Notes: generated from the letters alone by a model not told the origin. A DNA stretch of 64,000 bases from Bacillota bacterium (GCA_023441055.1 JAEZQY010000017.1:105540-169539); one strand, 5' to 3'. Shown: positions 43,831 to 52,823, numbered from the stretch's first letter. Made by a program: numbers and translations.

Positions 43831-44789
43831 AATCCACTACCCCCTACCCTTTTACTGATCAGATTCGCGGTTAACAGCATGACCATGGCCACGAGCGCCT
43901 CGAACATCCCTACTGCAGCGGCATAACTGTAGTTCGCCTCCAGCAGTCCCTTCCGATAGACGAAGGTCGAGAACACATCCGCCACTTCATACGTCATCGG
44001 ATTGTACAGGAGCAGCACCTTCTCATAGCCCACACGAATCATGGAGCCCGTCTTCAGAATGAACATAATGATGATCGTTGGCAGAATGCCCGGCAGCGTG
44101 ACATTCCACATATTGCGCCATCTTCCGGCACCGTCTACTCTTGCCGCCTCATATAATGTCGGGTTGATGCCTGCCACAGCGGCCAAGTAAATAATGGCAT
44201 CATAGCCCGTATTCGTCCAAATTTCAGAAATGATATACACTGGTCGGAACCAGTTCGGATCGATTAAGAAATAATGGCTCTCGAACCCCATGGCAACGAG
44301 TGCCCGGTTGACAATCCCATTCGTTGGGGACAAGAAGTCAATTACCATACTACTGATGATCACGACAGATAAGAATGCCGGTAAATAACTGAAGGTTTGC
44401 ACGCTTTTTTTAAACCAGCTGACTCTTACTTCATTCAGCAGAATCGCAAGTAAGACGGGGAATGGAAAGCTAATAATTAAATTGAAGAAGCCTAAAGCTA
44501 GTGTATTACCGAACAATGTCACGAAATCTGTGCTGCTGAAGAACTTCTCAAAGTGCTTTAAACCAACCCAAGGGCTGTCGAATACACCCTTCCACACACT
44601 GTAATCCTTGAAGGCAATTAAGAGTCCGCTGAGTGGACCATAACGGAAGACAGTATAGAATATGAAGCACGGTATGAAGAGCAGGAGCAGCTGTCTATCT
44701 CTTTTAATTTTCATCCACGTATTAGCCAAATAGGACTTTGCAGGCTTGCTGGCACGCTGCTGCAGAGCTGGCGTATTCGTTGCTGCCAT
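43824..44789 (-). CDS. Carbohydrate ABC permease (LplB/YtcQ-partner type)
   Basis: A 321-residue permease of the CUT1 class with a cytoplasmic N-terminal tail of about 30 residues and six helices. The EAA loop is YEAARVDGAGRWRNMWNVTL near residue 210. It follows the binding-protein gene after a stable hairpin and overlaps the second permease gene. Together the two permeases form the membrane channel of the importer; the sugar is unknown but the LplB/LplC class usually handles oligosaccharides. Confidence 0.94.
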   Translation of the reverse strand: MAATNTPALQQRASKPAKSYLANTWMKIKRDRQLLLLFIPCFIFYTVFRYGPLSGLLIAFKDYSVWKGVFDSPWVGLKHFEKFFSSTDFVTLFGNTLALGFFNLIISFPFPVLLAILLNEVRVSWFKKSVQTFSYLPAFLSVVIISSMVIDFLSPTNGIVNRALVAMGFESHYFLIDPNWFRPVYIISEIWTNTGYDAIIYLAAVAGINPTLYEAARVDGAGRWRNMWNVTLPGILPTIIIMFILKTGSMIRVGYEKVLLLYNPMTYEVADVFSTFVYRKGLLEANYSYAAAVGMFEALVAMVMLLTANLISKRVGGSGLW

Positions 44790-44815
44790 GACGTATCACT
44801 CCTATCGAAGTTGAA

Positions 44816-44847
44816 TGGCACTCGGACAGCCATCCTTCCGAGTGCCA
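44816..44847 (-). terminator. Intercistronic hairpin after the solute-binding-protein gene
   Basis: TGGCACTCGGA (44816-44826) pairs perfectly with TCCGAGTGCCA (44837-44847). It lies between the binding-protein and first permease genes, where such stems commonly give partial termination or protect the 5' mRNA so that the binding protein is made in excess. Confidence 0.75.
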
Positions 44848-44879
44848 CCCATTTGTTGCACATACGATTCGATTAAATC

Positions 44880-46517
44880 TTAGTTGGCCGCATCATAACG
44901 AGCTTGTGCAGCGTTATAGATTTCAATATACTCTGTCGCGCCAAGCTTAGCGGCATTCGCCTTCCAAGCTTCCCACTCTGTCTGTCCATATGACTTATCA
45001 AGGACATACTTGGAGTTGAATTCAGCAGCAGCCTTCTCAAGCGATGTCTGGATCTCAGCAATCTTCGCGTTCTCTTCATCCGTGAAATTCAACACTGGAT
45101 CAAGCGCTTCAAACTTATTGCCTGAAAGCATCTTGTCCTGCGCTTCTTGCTCCTTCTCAGTGAAGTTGTAGTACACGCTTCTTCTGTCTGGAGCCAGGTA
45201 ACCGCCTTCTACCCACATGCCATAACGTTCTTCCAGAATCTTGATATCAACTGGAGTATCGCCAAGCTCTGGATATACTGGCTTGCCGTTCGCATCCCAG
45301 TTGAAGTTCACGCCTTCAACACCAAGTGTGTATAGCTCAGCGCCTGATGGACTAGTCAAGTAGTCAAGAAGCTTCAATGCAGCTTCCTTGTTAGGTCCTT
45401 CAGCAACCGTGATTCCGAAGTTCGCATCAATCTTAGGCAATGTGCGGATGTTGCCTGTAGGACCTACAGGATTCATGTAGCGCAAATCGAAGCTCGGATT
45501 AGAATCCTTGATTTGGTTATAGAACAAGTCCAGGCGACCGATCCAATCCCATGTTACGAAGGACTTATCTGTCGTCATCTTCGCTGTCCAGGAGTCCGGT
45601 GTGTCTGTCAAGAATTCTGGATCCATTAACCCTTCGTTGTATAAGTTCTTCAAGAAATTAATTTGTTCCAAGTGTGCATCCTGAATCGTCGCGAACTTCC
45701 AAAGTCCGTCAGCTTCATCGTAGTATGCAGGGTAGTTAGCGCCGCCAATTCCCCAGCCGTATGCCAGGTCTCTGAAGATAAATTCCTTGTTCTTGGAAGC
45801 AAACGGATAGGAATCTGGGTAAGCAGCCTTCATTGTCTTAAGTGCTTGATAGAACTCATCCGTTGTCGTCCATTCCTTAATGCCAAGCTCATTCATAATA
45901 TCCTGGCGAGCCATCAGACCATGGTTCACGTCACGGTTCATGTTGTAGATTGGCCAGCTGTACAGCTTGCCATTCGAATCGCCGTAGGAAGCTACGACCC
46001 ATGGGTTCTCTTCGATGTACAATCTCTTGAAATTAGGCAGTATATCTAAGTAATCATTAATTGCCACTACTGCGCCTTGCTGGCCAATTTCCTTGAGTTC
46101 AGCTGGCTTTAGGCCGTGGAAGATATCAGGAAGCTTACCGGAAGCAAGCGTCACTCTCAGCTTATCTTGGAACGTGGATCCGGAGAAGGTTTGGAAGTCC
46201 ACTTCAATACCGGTACGCTTAAGAATTTCTTGCTTGACAAGCTTGTCATTCACATCACTCTCGCCAACGAGCATCCAAGTGATCTTCGTAGGCTTGTCTA
46301 CTAATGGCAATGTCAGTCCGCCAGTATCACCATATTGATTATTCTCTTCAGCTGGGACTGGTCCCGGTTTTTCTTGTGGTGTGTTTGTGTTTGTTGAAGT
46401 GTTGGAACCGCTGTTGTCATTGCCTGCTGCTCCGTTGTTGTTGTTGCCTCCGCATGCCGCTAATATCGTAATTATTAGCGAGCACATCAGCACTACACTT
46501 AGCAACTTTCTAGTCAT
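44880..46517 (-). CDS. Carbohydrate ABC transporter solute-binding lipoprotein (LplA type)
   Basis: About 545 residues. A lipoprotein signal (SVVLMCSLIITILAACGG) puts the mature protein on the outer face of the membrane, anchored by the cysteine near residue 22, followed by an Asn/Gly/Ser/Thr-rich linker. The rest is a large type-1 solute-binding protein (KITWMLVGESDVNDKLVKQE; VTWDWIGRLDLFYNQIKDSN). ATG 46517 follows AAAGGGAGGAA; the frame to 46589 has no signal and no ribosome site. It is first in the operon with the two permeases, the AraC sensor, MDR and FAD enzymes. Ligand unknown, probably an oligosaccharide or glycoside. Confidence 0.94.
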   Translation of the reverse strand: MTRKLLSVVLMCSLIITILAACGGNNNNGAAGNDNSGSNTSTNTNTPQEKPGPVPAEENNQYGDTGGLTLPLVDKPTKITWMLVGESDVNDKLVKQEILKRTGIEVDFQTFSGSTFQDKLRVTLASGKLPDIFHGLKPAELKEIGQQGAVVAINDYLDILPNFKRLYIEENPWVVASYGDSNGKLYSWPIYNMNRDVNHGLMARQDIMNELGIKEWTTTDEFYQALKTMKAAYPDSYPFASKNKEFIFRDLAYGWGIGGANYPAYYDEADGLWKFATIQDAHLEQINFLKNLYNEGLMDPEFLTDTPDSWTAKMTTDKSFVTWDWIGRLDLFYNQIKDSNPSFDLRYMNPVGPTGNIRTLPKIDANFGITVAEGPNKEAALKLLDYLTSPSGAELYTLGVEGVNFNWDANGKPVYPELGDTPVDIKILEERYGMWVEGGYLAPDRRSVYYNFTEKEQEAQDKMLSGNKFEALDPVLNFTDEENAKIAEIQTSLEKAAAEFNSKYVLDKSYGQTEWEAWKANAAKLGATEYIEIYNAAQARYDAAN

Positions 46518-46617
46518 TTCTGTTCCTCCCTTTAATGGTGTTAACCGTGACATACATGCTTGGTGAATGGTGTCCGTCCGGTCACACACATCATATATCC
46601 GGTGTTCTTTTTTCGTA

Positions 46618-46633
46618 AATGTAGCGTTTTCAT
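46618..46633 (-). promoter_or_regulatory. Partial cre-like (CcpA) site before the solute-binding-protein gene
   Basis: On the minus strand ATGAAAACGCTACATT resembles the cre consensus WTGNAARCGNWWWCAW at its first twelve positions, but the last half is shifted by one base. It lies about 100 bases upstream of the lipoprotein start, a usual place for catabolite control. Confidence 0.35.
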
Positions 46634-46670
46634 TTTCCTGACGCTTCTCGGGATACAGGGTCCTACAAAA

Positions 46671-46701
46671 CTCAAAAACCCTTAAGCATCAAGGGTTTGA
46701 G
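46671..46701 (-). terminator. Terminator after the glycoside-hydrolase-like gene
   Basis: On the minus strand CTCAAACCCTT (46701-46691) pairs with AAGGGTTTTTGAG (46683-46671; two extra T), followed by TTTTGTAGG. It lies about 50 bases past the stop and separates this gene from the transporter operon. Confidence 0.7.
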
Positions 46702-46750
46702 TCGTGTGGAAAAAGCTAAAGTGGTAGAAAACGATAATTAAAAACGGAAT

Positions 46751-48472
46751 TTAAGCCCTTTCATCGATCCTCTTCTTCTCCCATTCTGCTGCCAGTTCTT
46801 GCGATACCCGGAAAAGGTGCGCGAAGTACAATTCAAAAGCACGAATCTTTTTATCTGTCTTGAGCTTCAAGTAGTCTAACACATACTTCAGATCATGTTG
46901 AAGGTCCGTCAGGATTTGGACAATTTCCTTCGCATGAGGGGACTGCTTCTGAACTTGCTTTGCATCGAACACTCTAGCCGGGAATAACGGGATATTGAAC
47001 GCCGTAATCCGAGACAAGGGCTTACCGATGCGGTCCATCGCTGATTGAAGGAACGCTCGTTCCTCCGCTGGCGCATACTGCCAATAATCCGACAACGCCG
47101 CCTCATAGTCGTCCCCCCAGGTCAATCTGGCGAACAAGTAGCTGTTATAGCCTTGCGCCCACTTCCAAGAATAGTCGGCACCTGCCTGAGGATACGGTAC
47201 GACTAGATTGGTGATCCCATCGATGCCCAGCGACTTGAATCGTGTCAAGTCATCACGCATGCGTACAGGCAGACTTGGAAATAGCGGACTGAGCATAAAG
47301 TGATCACTATAATACTCGAAGACGCATAACGCTCTGCCACGAGTGCTCGACTCACGGGTCCAGTGCTGCAGTGACGCGTAAGCCCTAGCGTCCTCTTCGC
47401 GACTATCTGACGACCAGTTCTCGCTGTAATCCCTGCCCCAATAAGCGAATAGTGTATCTAGCTGCTCAGACGATTGCATCCCATCCCTCAGCTCCAGCAT
47501 ATCCCACGACAGACCAGCATTATAAGCGATATGCTCCACCTCGACCTCCAAACCAGCGGCGAGCAAGGCTGCTCTAAGCTGCTCGGTAAACCGGATATAG
47601 ATCGGCATGAACGGTGTCTTAGCAGCTTCATCCGCTGAGACCGCCGCATCCTCAGGCCACAGGGAGATTCGGCTAAGTATTGGAATGGAGCGACAATAAT
47701 CGACGATATCGGCAATAACCTTCTCCTGCCATTCCATCTGGGTATAATCCAGCTGCTTCTGATCGGCGAATTGCGGCAGGAAGAACTTCATGCTGTGACC
47801 GCCGAGCGTGAGCGTGATGCCTCGCTTTTCGAGCTCCGGCAGCAGCGCATCACCGAGATGGTCCCACAGCATGAAGGTCATGAACAGCTCATTGACACGA
47901 TTCTTGGCAAGCCAGTCTACAACCGTCAATAGATAGGGCTCATCCTTCAAGTTCTCATAGACGAAGCCACGCCGGGTGTAAAGCGGTTGGTCGATCACTG
48001 GCTTGGAGCTTACACTCGCTTGCCTAGATGCGGTCGTCGGTTCGGACCGCGACTCTTGCGAAGCGATGACTGGCTCTTGTCCCGGATAGACCCACAGCAG
48101 TCCCCACGTTTCCTTGGCATACGCATATACGGCATAGAGAGTCGATCGCTCGCTCTTACCGGTCAAGATCAGACGATCATCCTCTTCGATAATGACATAT
48201 GCATCATCTGAATATACCTTGGCATGCGCATTCCCTGCTGAAGCTTTCTCTGTATGAGCATTCTCGTCTTCTGCGTCGCTGCTCCACGGCCATTGTCGCG
48301 CGTTCCCCGTTGCCGTTAATTGCTCCTCACAATCCTGCCATGTCCCAATGATAATCTGCTTCTTATCCAATTTATCTGCTGCTGCATATCTCGTGATCAT
48401 CGAACTTAATTCCTCACCTGCGAAGTCCAGTACTGGATGCTGTCTTACTTGCATGATGTTATCCTGCTCCAT
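46751..48472 (-). CDS. Putative glycoside hydrolase (alpha-glucuronidase-like/DUF4838-like)
   Basis: About 573 residues, no signal peptide. The N-terminal 170 residues look like the alpha/beta accessory domain found before GH67/GH20-type barrels (KKQIIIGTWQDCEEQ; STLYAVYAYAKETWGLLWVY), and the remainder looks like a TIM barrel (DWLAKNRVNELFMTFMLWDH; ISLWPEDAAVSADEAAKTPF; ALCVFEYYSDHFMLS; GIDGITNLVVPYPQ). The catalytic residues are not certain; candidates are the Glu in LWPEDAAV and in FEYYSDH. A low-complexity insert (residues about 65-90) lies in the first domain. ATG 48472 has AAGGAGAGG 7 bases upstream. It is a separate unit between terminators, next to a sugar importer, so action on an imported glycoside is likely. 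Confidence 0.6.
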   Translation of the reverse strand: MEQDNIMQVRQHPVLDFAGEELSSMITRYAAADKLDKKQIIIGTWQDCEEQLTATGNARQWPWSSDAEDENAHTEKASAGNAHAKVYSDDAYVIIEEDDRLILTGKSERSTLYAVYAYAKETWGLLWVYPGQEPVIASQESRSEPTTASRQASVSSKPVIDQPLYTRRGFVYENLKDEPYLLTVVDWLAKNRVNELFMTFMLWDHLGDALLPELEKRGITLTLGGHSMKFFLPQFADQKQLDYTQMEWQEKVIADIVDYCRSIPILSRISLWPEDAAVSADEAAKTPFMPIYIRFTEQLRAALLAAGLEVEVEHIAYNAGLSWDMLELRDGMQSSEQLDTLFAYWGRDYSENWSSDSREEDARAYASLQHWTRESSTRGRALCVFEYYSDHFMLSPLFPSLPVRMRDDLTRFKSLGIDGITNLVVPYPQAGADYSWKWAQGYNSYLFARLTWGDDYEAALSDYWQYAPAEERAFLQSAMDRIGKPLSRITAFNIPLFPARVFDAKQVQKQSPHAKEIVQILTDLQHDLKYVLDYLKLKTDKKIRAFELYFAHLFRVSQELAAEWEKKRIDERA

Positions 48473-48573
48473 TCCTATCCCTCTCCTTATCATCAGATAC
48501 ACACGATCACCTATTTAGAATATCCATCCTGCTATCCCTACATGTACGAGCATAATTCTAATATATGAAGAAA

Positions 48574-48589
48574 AACGCCTAACGGCGTT
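48574..48589 (-). terminator. Terminator of the isomerase/Gfo-Idh unit
   Basis: On the minus strand AACGCC-GTTA-GGCGTT is followed by TTTCTTC. It is about 140 bases past the isomerase stop. A second, stronger stem, CCCCAGTGT (48682-48690) with ACACTGGGG (48708-48716), stands nearer the stop and may act as an mRNA-end stabiliser or terminator. Confidence 0.6.
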
Positions 48590-48681
48590 CATAACTCTAT
48601 CCATCATAACCACTTCTGCTCAATTAGCACGACCGCATTTTTATTATTACACGCCACACGCACCGCGCACCACAATAGTTT

Positions 48682-48716
48682 CCCCAGTGTGCCGCGATTA
48701 GAGCGATACACTGGGG
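48682..48716. terminator. Stem-loop after the first isomerase-like gene
   Basis: Perfect 9-base arms, CCCCAGTGT and ACACTGGGG, lie 12 bases past the stop. The plus-strand side has TGTCTGTTTTCC; the minus-strand side lacks a T run, so its role as terminator for the minus-strand gene is uncertain. Confidence 0.5.
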
Positions 48717-48727
48717 TGTCTGTTTTC

Positions 48728-49591
48728 CTAAATCTCATTCCATAATCTGCGTATATTAGCAAGTGCTATGCGCGATCCGAGTTGACAATCCTCCATGCCT
48801 TCAAATTCTATGGAGATATAGCCATCATAACCCGAATGCTTGATCACGCGCAGCACCTCTCGCATATCGATATCGCCATGACCGGTAATCGCGCCGCGCA
48901 GGTAATTGCCAGCCGCTGTCTTGAACCAGCCTTCTCCCGGATCCTGATAAGAAGGCCGCCAATAGAAATCCTTCAGATGAACGATTGAGGCATAGGGCAG
49001 ATTCTTCTTCAACGACACCACCGAGTTCTCATCTACACACATGAAGTTCCCGATGTCCAGCGTCGTCTTGAAGTTCGGCCGGTCCACCTCTCGCACGAGC
49101 CGCTGCACGCGATCCGCCGCTTGAATATAGTAGCCGTGGTTCTCAACGCTGGTCGTAATCCCGTACTGCGCAGCATAATCCGCAATCTCGCGACTAGCCT
49201 GTACCAGCAGCGGCAAGTCTTGCTCGAACTGCTGAATCGTCGTCTCTGGGATTGGCCGAGATGCCACATCGTGGCGCATCAGCTTCACACCAAGCCTGCT
49301 CGCTATATCCACATGTCTCTTAAGCTCCGCCACTCGTTCGGCCAGCTGCTCCTCATTGTCTGTAATGAAGTTGTTGCCTACCGCATAATTCGATATCGCA
49401 ATGCCGGATGCCTGTGCTTCATTCACAATGTCATCAATCAGCGCAGAATTCTGTAGCAGATCGAAGCCAATCGGCACAATCTCGATATGCTCTCCGCCAT
49501 GCGCTGCAATCCAGCGTATCGCCTCAAGGATCGTCATCTGACCGTCCTGAATCGCGCGTGATAGACTATAACTGCTTAATCCAAGCTTCAT
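48728..49591 (-). CDS. Sugar isomerase/epimerase-like TIM-barrel protein (second of pair)
   Basis: A 287-residue AP-endonuclease-2/xylose-isomerase-like TIM barrel. Metal-binding landmarks are ENHGYY (near residue 152), TLDIGNFMCVDENS (near 179), IVHLKDFYWRP (near 208) and YISIEFEGMED (near 265). It lies 12 bases after a second such gene and downstream of a Gfo/Idh oxidoreductase. Known members isomerise or epimerise sugars, or, in C-glycoside deglycosylation systems, catalyse eliminative cleavage of 3-keto-glycosides. Which applies here cannot be read from sequence. Confidence 0.86.
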   Translation of the reverse strand: MKLGLSSYSLSRAIQDGQMTILEAIRWIAAHGGEHIEIVPIGFDLLQNSALIDDIVNEAQASGIAISNYAVGNNFITDNEEQLAERVAELKRHVDIASRLGVKLMRHDVASRPIPETTIQQFEQDLPLLVQASREIADYAAQYGITTSVENHGYYIQAADRVQRLVREVDRPNFKTTLDIGNFMCVDENSVVSLKKNLPYASIVHLKDFYWRPSYQDPGEGWFKTAAGNYLRGAITGHGDIDMREVLRVIKHSGYDGYISIEFEGMEDCQLGSRIALANIRRLWNEI

Positions 49592-49603
49592 GAGTTCTGC
49601 CCC

Positions 49604-50485
49604 CTAACCCCGATAAGCTTTAATGAATTGTACTGCCTTGCGGATATCCTCAGCAGGATTATCGCCTACCTCGCGTTCAATCGTCAGATAACCCTGGTAT
49701 CCGATATCGATCAGCGCCTTAAAGTAGCCGTCGAAATCCACCTTGCCTTCACCGAGCGGCACTTCCTGGAACACCTTACCCTCCGAGAGCATCTGCGCGA
49801 TCCTCTCGTGCGACATCTTATCGAAGCCCAGGCTGCCGTACACAATTCGCGGATCGACCTCCATATAGCGAACGCCGTCCTTGGCATGCGTATGCACAAT
49901 ATAATCCTTCAGGGTGTACACACCCTTCACCGGATCATCACCAGTTACCATTACGAAATTCGCCGGGTCAAAATTAACCGCAACCCCGCGTCCGCTCAGG
50001 GTGTCCAGGAATTGCTTCAGATGACTAGCCGTCTCTGGACCTGTCTCAATGGCGAAGTGTGCGTTCATGCTCTCCGCATATTGGCACAGCTCCTCGCAAG
50101 ATTGTTGCATCGCGCTGTAGATCTCGCTGCTCGTATCCTCTGGCACGATGCCGATATGCGTCGTTACAATATTCGTTCCCAGATCCATGGCCAGATCGAG
50201 AATACGTTTGGACTTCTCAACCTTCGCAGGATTCTCCGCGACATCCTGGAAGCCATGTCCGCCCAGATCGCCACATAATGCCGAGATCTCTAGTCCCAGA
50301 TCAGCAATGTAGGCTTTTAGTTCCTTGCGGGCCGCCGCGGTAAGATTAGCTGGATCCATCTCCCCTGCGATCGCATAAATTTGTACGCCTTCTGCGCCTA
50401 CTTCCTTGGCCTTCTTCAAGCCATCACGAACGCCGATACCGAAACTCTCCACAATGACACCAATCTTATTGTTGATCTTCACCAT
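49604..50485 (-). CDS. Sugar isomerase/epimerase-like TIM-barrel protein (first of pair)
   Basis: About 293 residues, of the same superfamily as the next gene but only distantly alike. Landmarks are IYAIAGEMDPANLTAAARKE at the start, FAIETGPETASHLKQFLDTL near residue 145, AVNFDPANFVMVTGDDPVKG near 171, IVHTHAKDGVRY and YLTIEREVGDNPAEDI near the end, giving a probable Glu/Asp/His/Glu metal set. ATG 50485 has TGGAGGGG 7 bases upstream. It lies 21 bases after the Gfo/Idh gene. Two non-identical barrel subunits beside an oxidoreductase recall the heteromeric lyases of redox glycoside cleavage. Confidence 0.86.
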   Translation of the reverse strand: MVKINNKIGVIVESFGIGVRDGLKKAKEVGAEGVQIYAIAGEMDPANLTAAARKELKAYIADLGLEISALCGDLGGHGFQDVAENPAKVEKSKRILDLAMDLGTNIVTTHIGIVPEDTSSEIYSAMQQSCEELCQYAESMNAHFAIETGPETASHLKQFLDTLSGRGVAVNFDPANFVMVTGDDPVKGVYTLKDYIVHTHAKDGVRYMEVDPRIVYGSLGFDKMSHERIAQMLSEGKVFQEVPLGEGKVDFDGYFKALIDIGYQGYLTIEREVGDNPAEDIRKAVQFIKAYRG

Positions 50486-50506
50486 TGCCAATCCCCTCCA
50501 GTAAGA

Positions 50507-51571
50507 TTATTGGTTCAAGAGAACTTCCTTGCCTGTCTTGGCGGATTCATAAATCCCGCATAGCATCTTCATCATCTCTACGCCGTCCTCCACAGGACTG
50601 AGCGTCTCCACGCGGCCAAGCGTAGCGCCTATGAAGTGATTGATCTCATTCTGGAAGGCGTCTCCGAAATCGAACGATAAATTATCGACTTGAGGGGTTA
50701 CATTGAGCATCGTATTAAACTTCTCTGCCACGAGCTGCAATTGCGGCTCCAGCTCAGCTCCGCCCTTATCGCCGTATAGCTTGACCGCTAGCGTGTCCTC
50801 CTTGGCATGCAGCGTGAAGCTCACATCAACCATAATCGACGCGCCATTCTCGAAGCTGATCACCGCATTCGCCAGATCCTCAACGGTATTCTTGGTCGCA
50901 TCATAATCGGCTGCCTGATAGAAGGATAAGTTCTCTACATTCGAGCGGTTACCAAGCTTGTTGTAAGTGTTACCTTTGATGGACTTCACCTTCGGCTTAC
51001 CCATCAAGTACCAGCATATATCGATCACATGCACGCCCAGATCGATCAATGGACCGCCGCCGGAGCGTTCAATATCAGAGAACCAACCACCGGGATTGCC
51101 GAGTCTACGCAAGCACGACGCCTTCGCATAATAGATGTCACCCAGCTCGTTCGCGTCAATGAATTGCTTCAGAATCCGCGTGTTGCTGGCATAGCGTCTG
51201 ACGAAGCCCACCTGCAGCACTTGCTTATTGCGGCGAACAGCCTTCTCAACCTCGAGCGCCTGCTCTACGGTCATACAGAGCGGCTTCTCGACCAGCACAT
51301 GCTTGCCTGCATCCAGCGCGTCTATCGCAATCTGTGCGTGGCTGTTATTCCAGGTACAGATACTGACGCTATGGATTTCAGGATGCGAGAGCAGCTCCTT
51401 GTAATCCGTGAATACCTGCGCTGCTCCGTACTTCTTAGCCGTTTGCCTCGCGCGATCTTCATTTAGATCACAGATCGCATAGATTTCTACCTCCGAGTTA
51501 TTCTTGTACGCGTCCAGATGAGCCTGCGAGATAGAACCCGCGCCTATAATCCCTATTTTCAGCTTACTCAT
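50507..51571 (-). CDS. Gfo/Idh/MocA family oxidoreductase
   Basis: About 354 residues. The Rossmann fold starts KIGIIGAGSISQAHLDAYKN; the family motif VEKPLCM lies near residue 95 and the catalytic-histidine region is LIDLGVHVIDICWYLMG near 180. ATG 51571 follows CAGGAGAGGGG; the longer frame to 51631 adds residues with no support. It heads a three-gene unit with two TIM-barrel isomerase-like genes. Oxidation of a sugar or inositol hydroxyl, perhaps C3 of a glycoside, is inferred from the setting. An inositol-dehydrogenase role is the alternative. Confidence 0.9.
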   Translation of the reverse strand: MSKLKIGIIGAGSISQAHLDAYKNNSEVEIYAICDLNEDRARQTAKKYGAAQVFTDYKELLSHPEIHSVSICTWNNSHAQIAIDALDAGKHVLVEKPLCMTVEQALEVEKAVRRNKQVLQVGFVRRYASNTRILKQFIDANELGDIYYAKASCLRRLGNPGGWFSDIERSGGGPLIDLGVHVIDICWYLMGKPKVKSIKGNTYNKLGNRSNVENLSFYQAADYDATKNTVEDLANAVISFENGASIMVDVSFTLHAKEDTLAVKLYGDKGGAELEPQLQLVAEKFNTMLNVTPQVDNLSFDFGDAFQNEINHFIGATLGRVETLSPVEDGVEMMKMLCGIYESAKTGKEVLLNQ

Positions 51572-51638
51572 TATACAAATCCCCTCTCCTGAGCTTTCCT
51601 CTTCATTATGGTGTGTCATCCTTACATACATTCACCAA

Positions 51639-52823
51639 TCATCCACGTGTTCTGTTCAATGCAATCGATGCCAGGATCGAAGCGCCCAGCGGAATACAAT
51701 CCTCATTAAGGGTGAATCGAGGATGATGAAGACCGTAAGCCTGCTCCGCATGCTCCTTGGGTCCTGAACCTAGCCAGAAGAAGCACCCGGGTACTCGCTC
51801 CAGATAGATGGAGAAATCCTCTCCAGCCATCGTAGGTGCTGCCGTGATCCGGCGCTCGGATCCAATCAGCTCGTCGATGACGTTGTTCACTGCCTCTAGA
51901 AATGCATCCTCATTCACGAGCACAGGAACCTGACGAATATAGGCCAGCTCTGCCTCGCACCGATAGCCTGCTGCAATCTGATCGATAATTCGCTTGACCC
52001 GATCCGGCATCTCTGCCTGCACCCTTGGATGGAAGGTCCGGATCGTACCCGTCATCTCCACATATTGCGGAATCACATTATTGGCCGAACCGGCATGTAT
52101 GCTCCCAATGGTGATAACAACCGGATCGAACGGTGAAGCCTCACGGCTGATGATGGTCTGCAGTCCCATGACGATAGCCGATGCACATACAATCGGATCG
52201 ATGCTCTGGTCAGGTATCGCGCCATGACCGCCTCTTCCCTCCAGCTTGATCTCGATGCGATCAACCGAACCCATCATCGGGCCGCTGCATGTCGCAGCCA
52301 TGCCAGCGGCTAGCGTAGGATGGTTATGCAACCCGTAGATCTCATCTACACCCTCCAGCACGCCCTGCTCCACCATCGCCTTAGCCCCAGCGTTAATCTC
52401 CTCGGCAGACTGGAACAGCAGCCTGATCGTTCCGCCGAATGCGCGCTGCTTCTTAGCATCCATGAGTAACTGAGCAGCGCCGAGCAGAATCGCTGTGTGC
52501 GCGTCATGTCCGCAGGCATGCATTATGCCTGGCTTCTCTGAGGCAAATTCCAATTCGGTCTCCTCTTGAATCGGCAGAGCGTCCATATCGGCTCTGAGCG
52601 CAATCGTCGGACCGGGCCCGTGTCCTTGCAGCTCAGCGACTATCCCATGACCACCCACACCTGTCCGGTAGGGGATGCCAAGCTGATCCAGCTTGGCGGC
52701 GACCTTGGCCGCCGTGCTCGACTCTTCGAAGCTCAGCTCAGGGTGACGATGCAGCTCCCGGCGGAAGGCGATCAGCTCTGGAGCGATGTGTTGCCCCGCT
52801 TGCAACATATCTGACTGGTTCAT
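51639..52823 (-). CDS. M20-family amidohydrolase (N-acyl amino acid/hippurate type)
   Basis: About 394 residues. This metal-dependent hydrolase removes an acyl group from amino acids or related amides. Motifs are LHRHPELSFEESSTAAKVAA (near residue 28), IALRADMDALPIQEETELEF (metal Asp), PGIMHACGHDAHTAILLGAA (metal Cys/His) and FQSAEEINAGAKAMVEQG (catalytic Glu), ending TMAGEDFSIYLERVPGCFFW. ATG 52823 has AGAGAGGTGGAG upstream. It lies 67 bases before the Gfo/Idh gene on the same strand and may share its transcript; a link in function is not evident. Confidence 0.92.
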   Translation of the reverse strand: MNQSDMLQAGQHIAPELIAFRRELHRHPELSFEESSTAAKVAAKLDQLGIPYRTGVGGHGIVAELQGHGPGPTIALRADMDALPIQEETELEFASEKPGIMHACGHDAHTAILLGAAQLLMDAKKQRAFGGTIRLLFQSAEEINAGAKAMVEQGVLEGVDEIYGLHNHPTLAAGMAATCSGPMMGSVDRIEIKLEGRGGHGAIPDQSIDPIVCASAIVMGLQTIISREASPFDPVVITIGSIHAGSANNVIPQYVEMTGTIRTFHPRVQAEMPDRVKRIIDQIAAGYRCEAELAYIRQVPVLVNEDAFLEAVNNVIDELIGSERRITAAPTMAGEDFSIYLERVPGCFFWLGSGPKEHAEQAYGLHHPRFTLNEDCIPLGASILASIALNRTRG

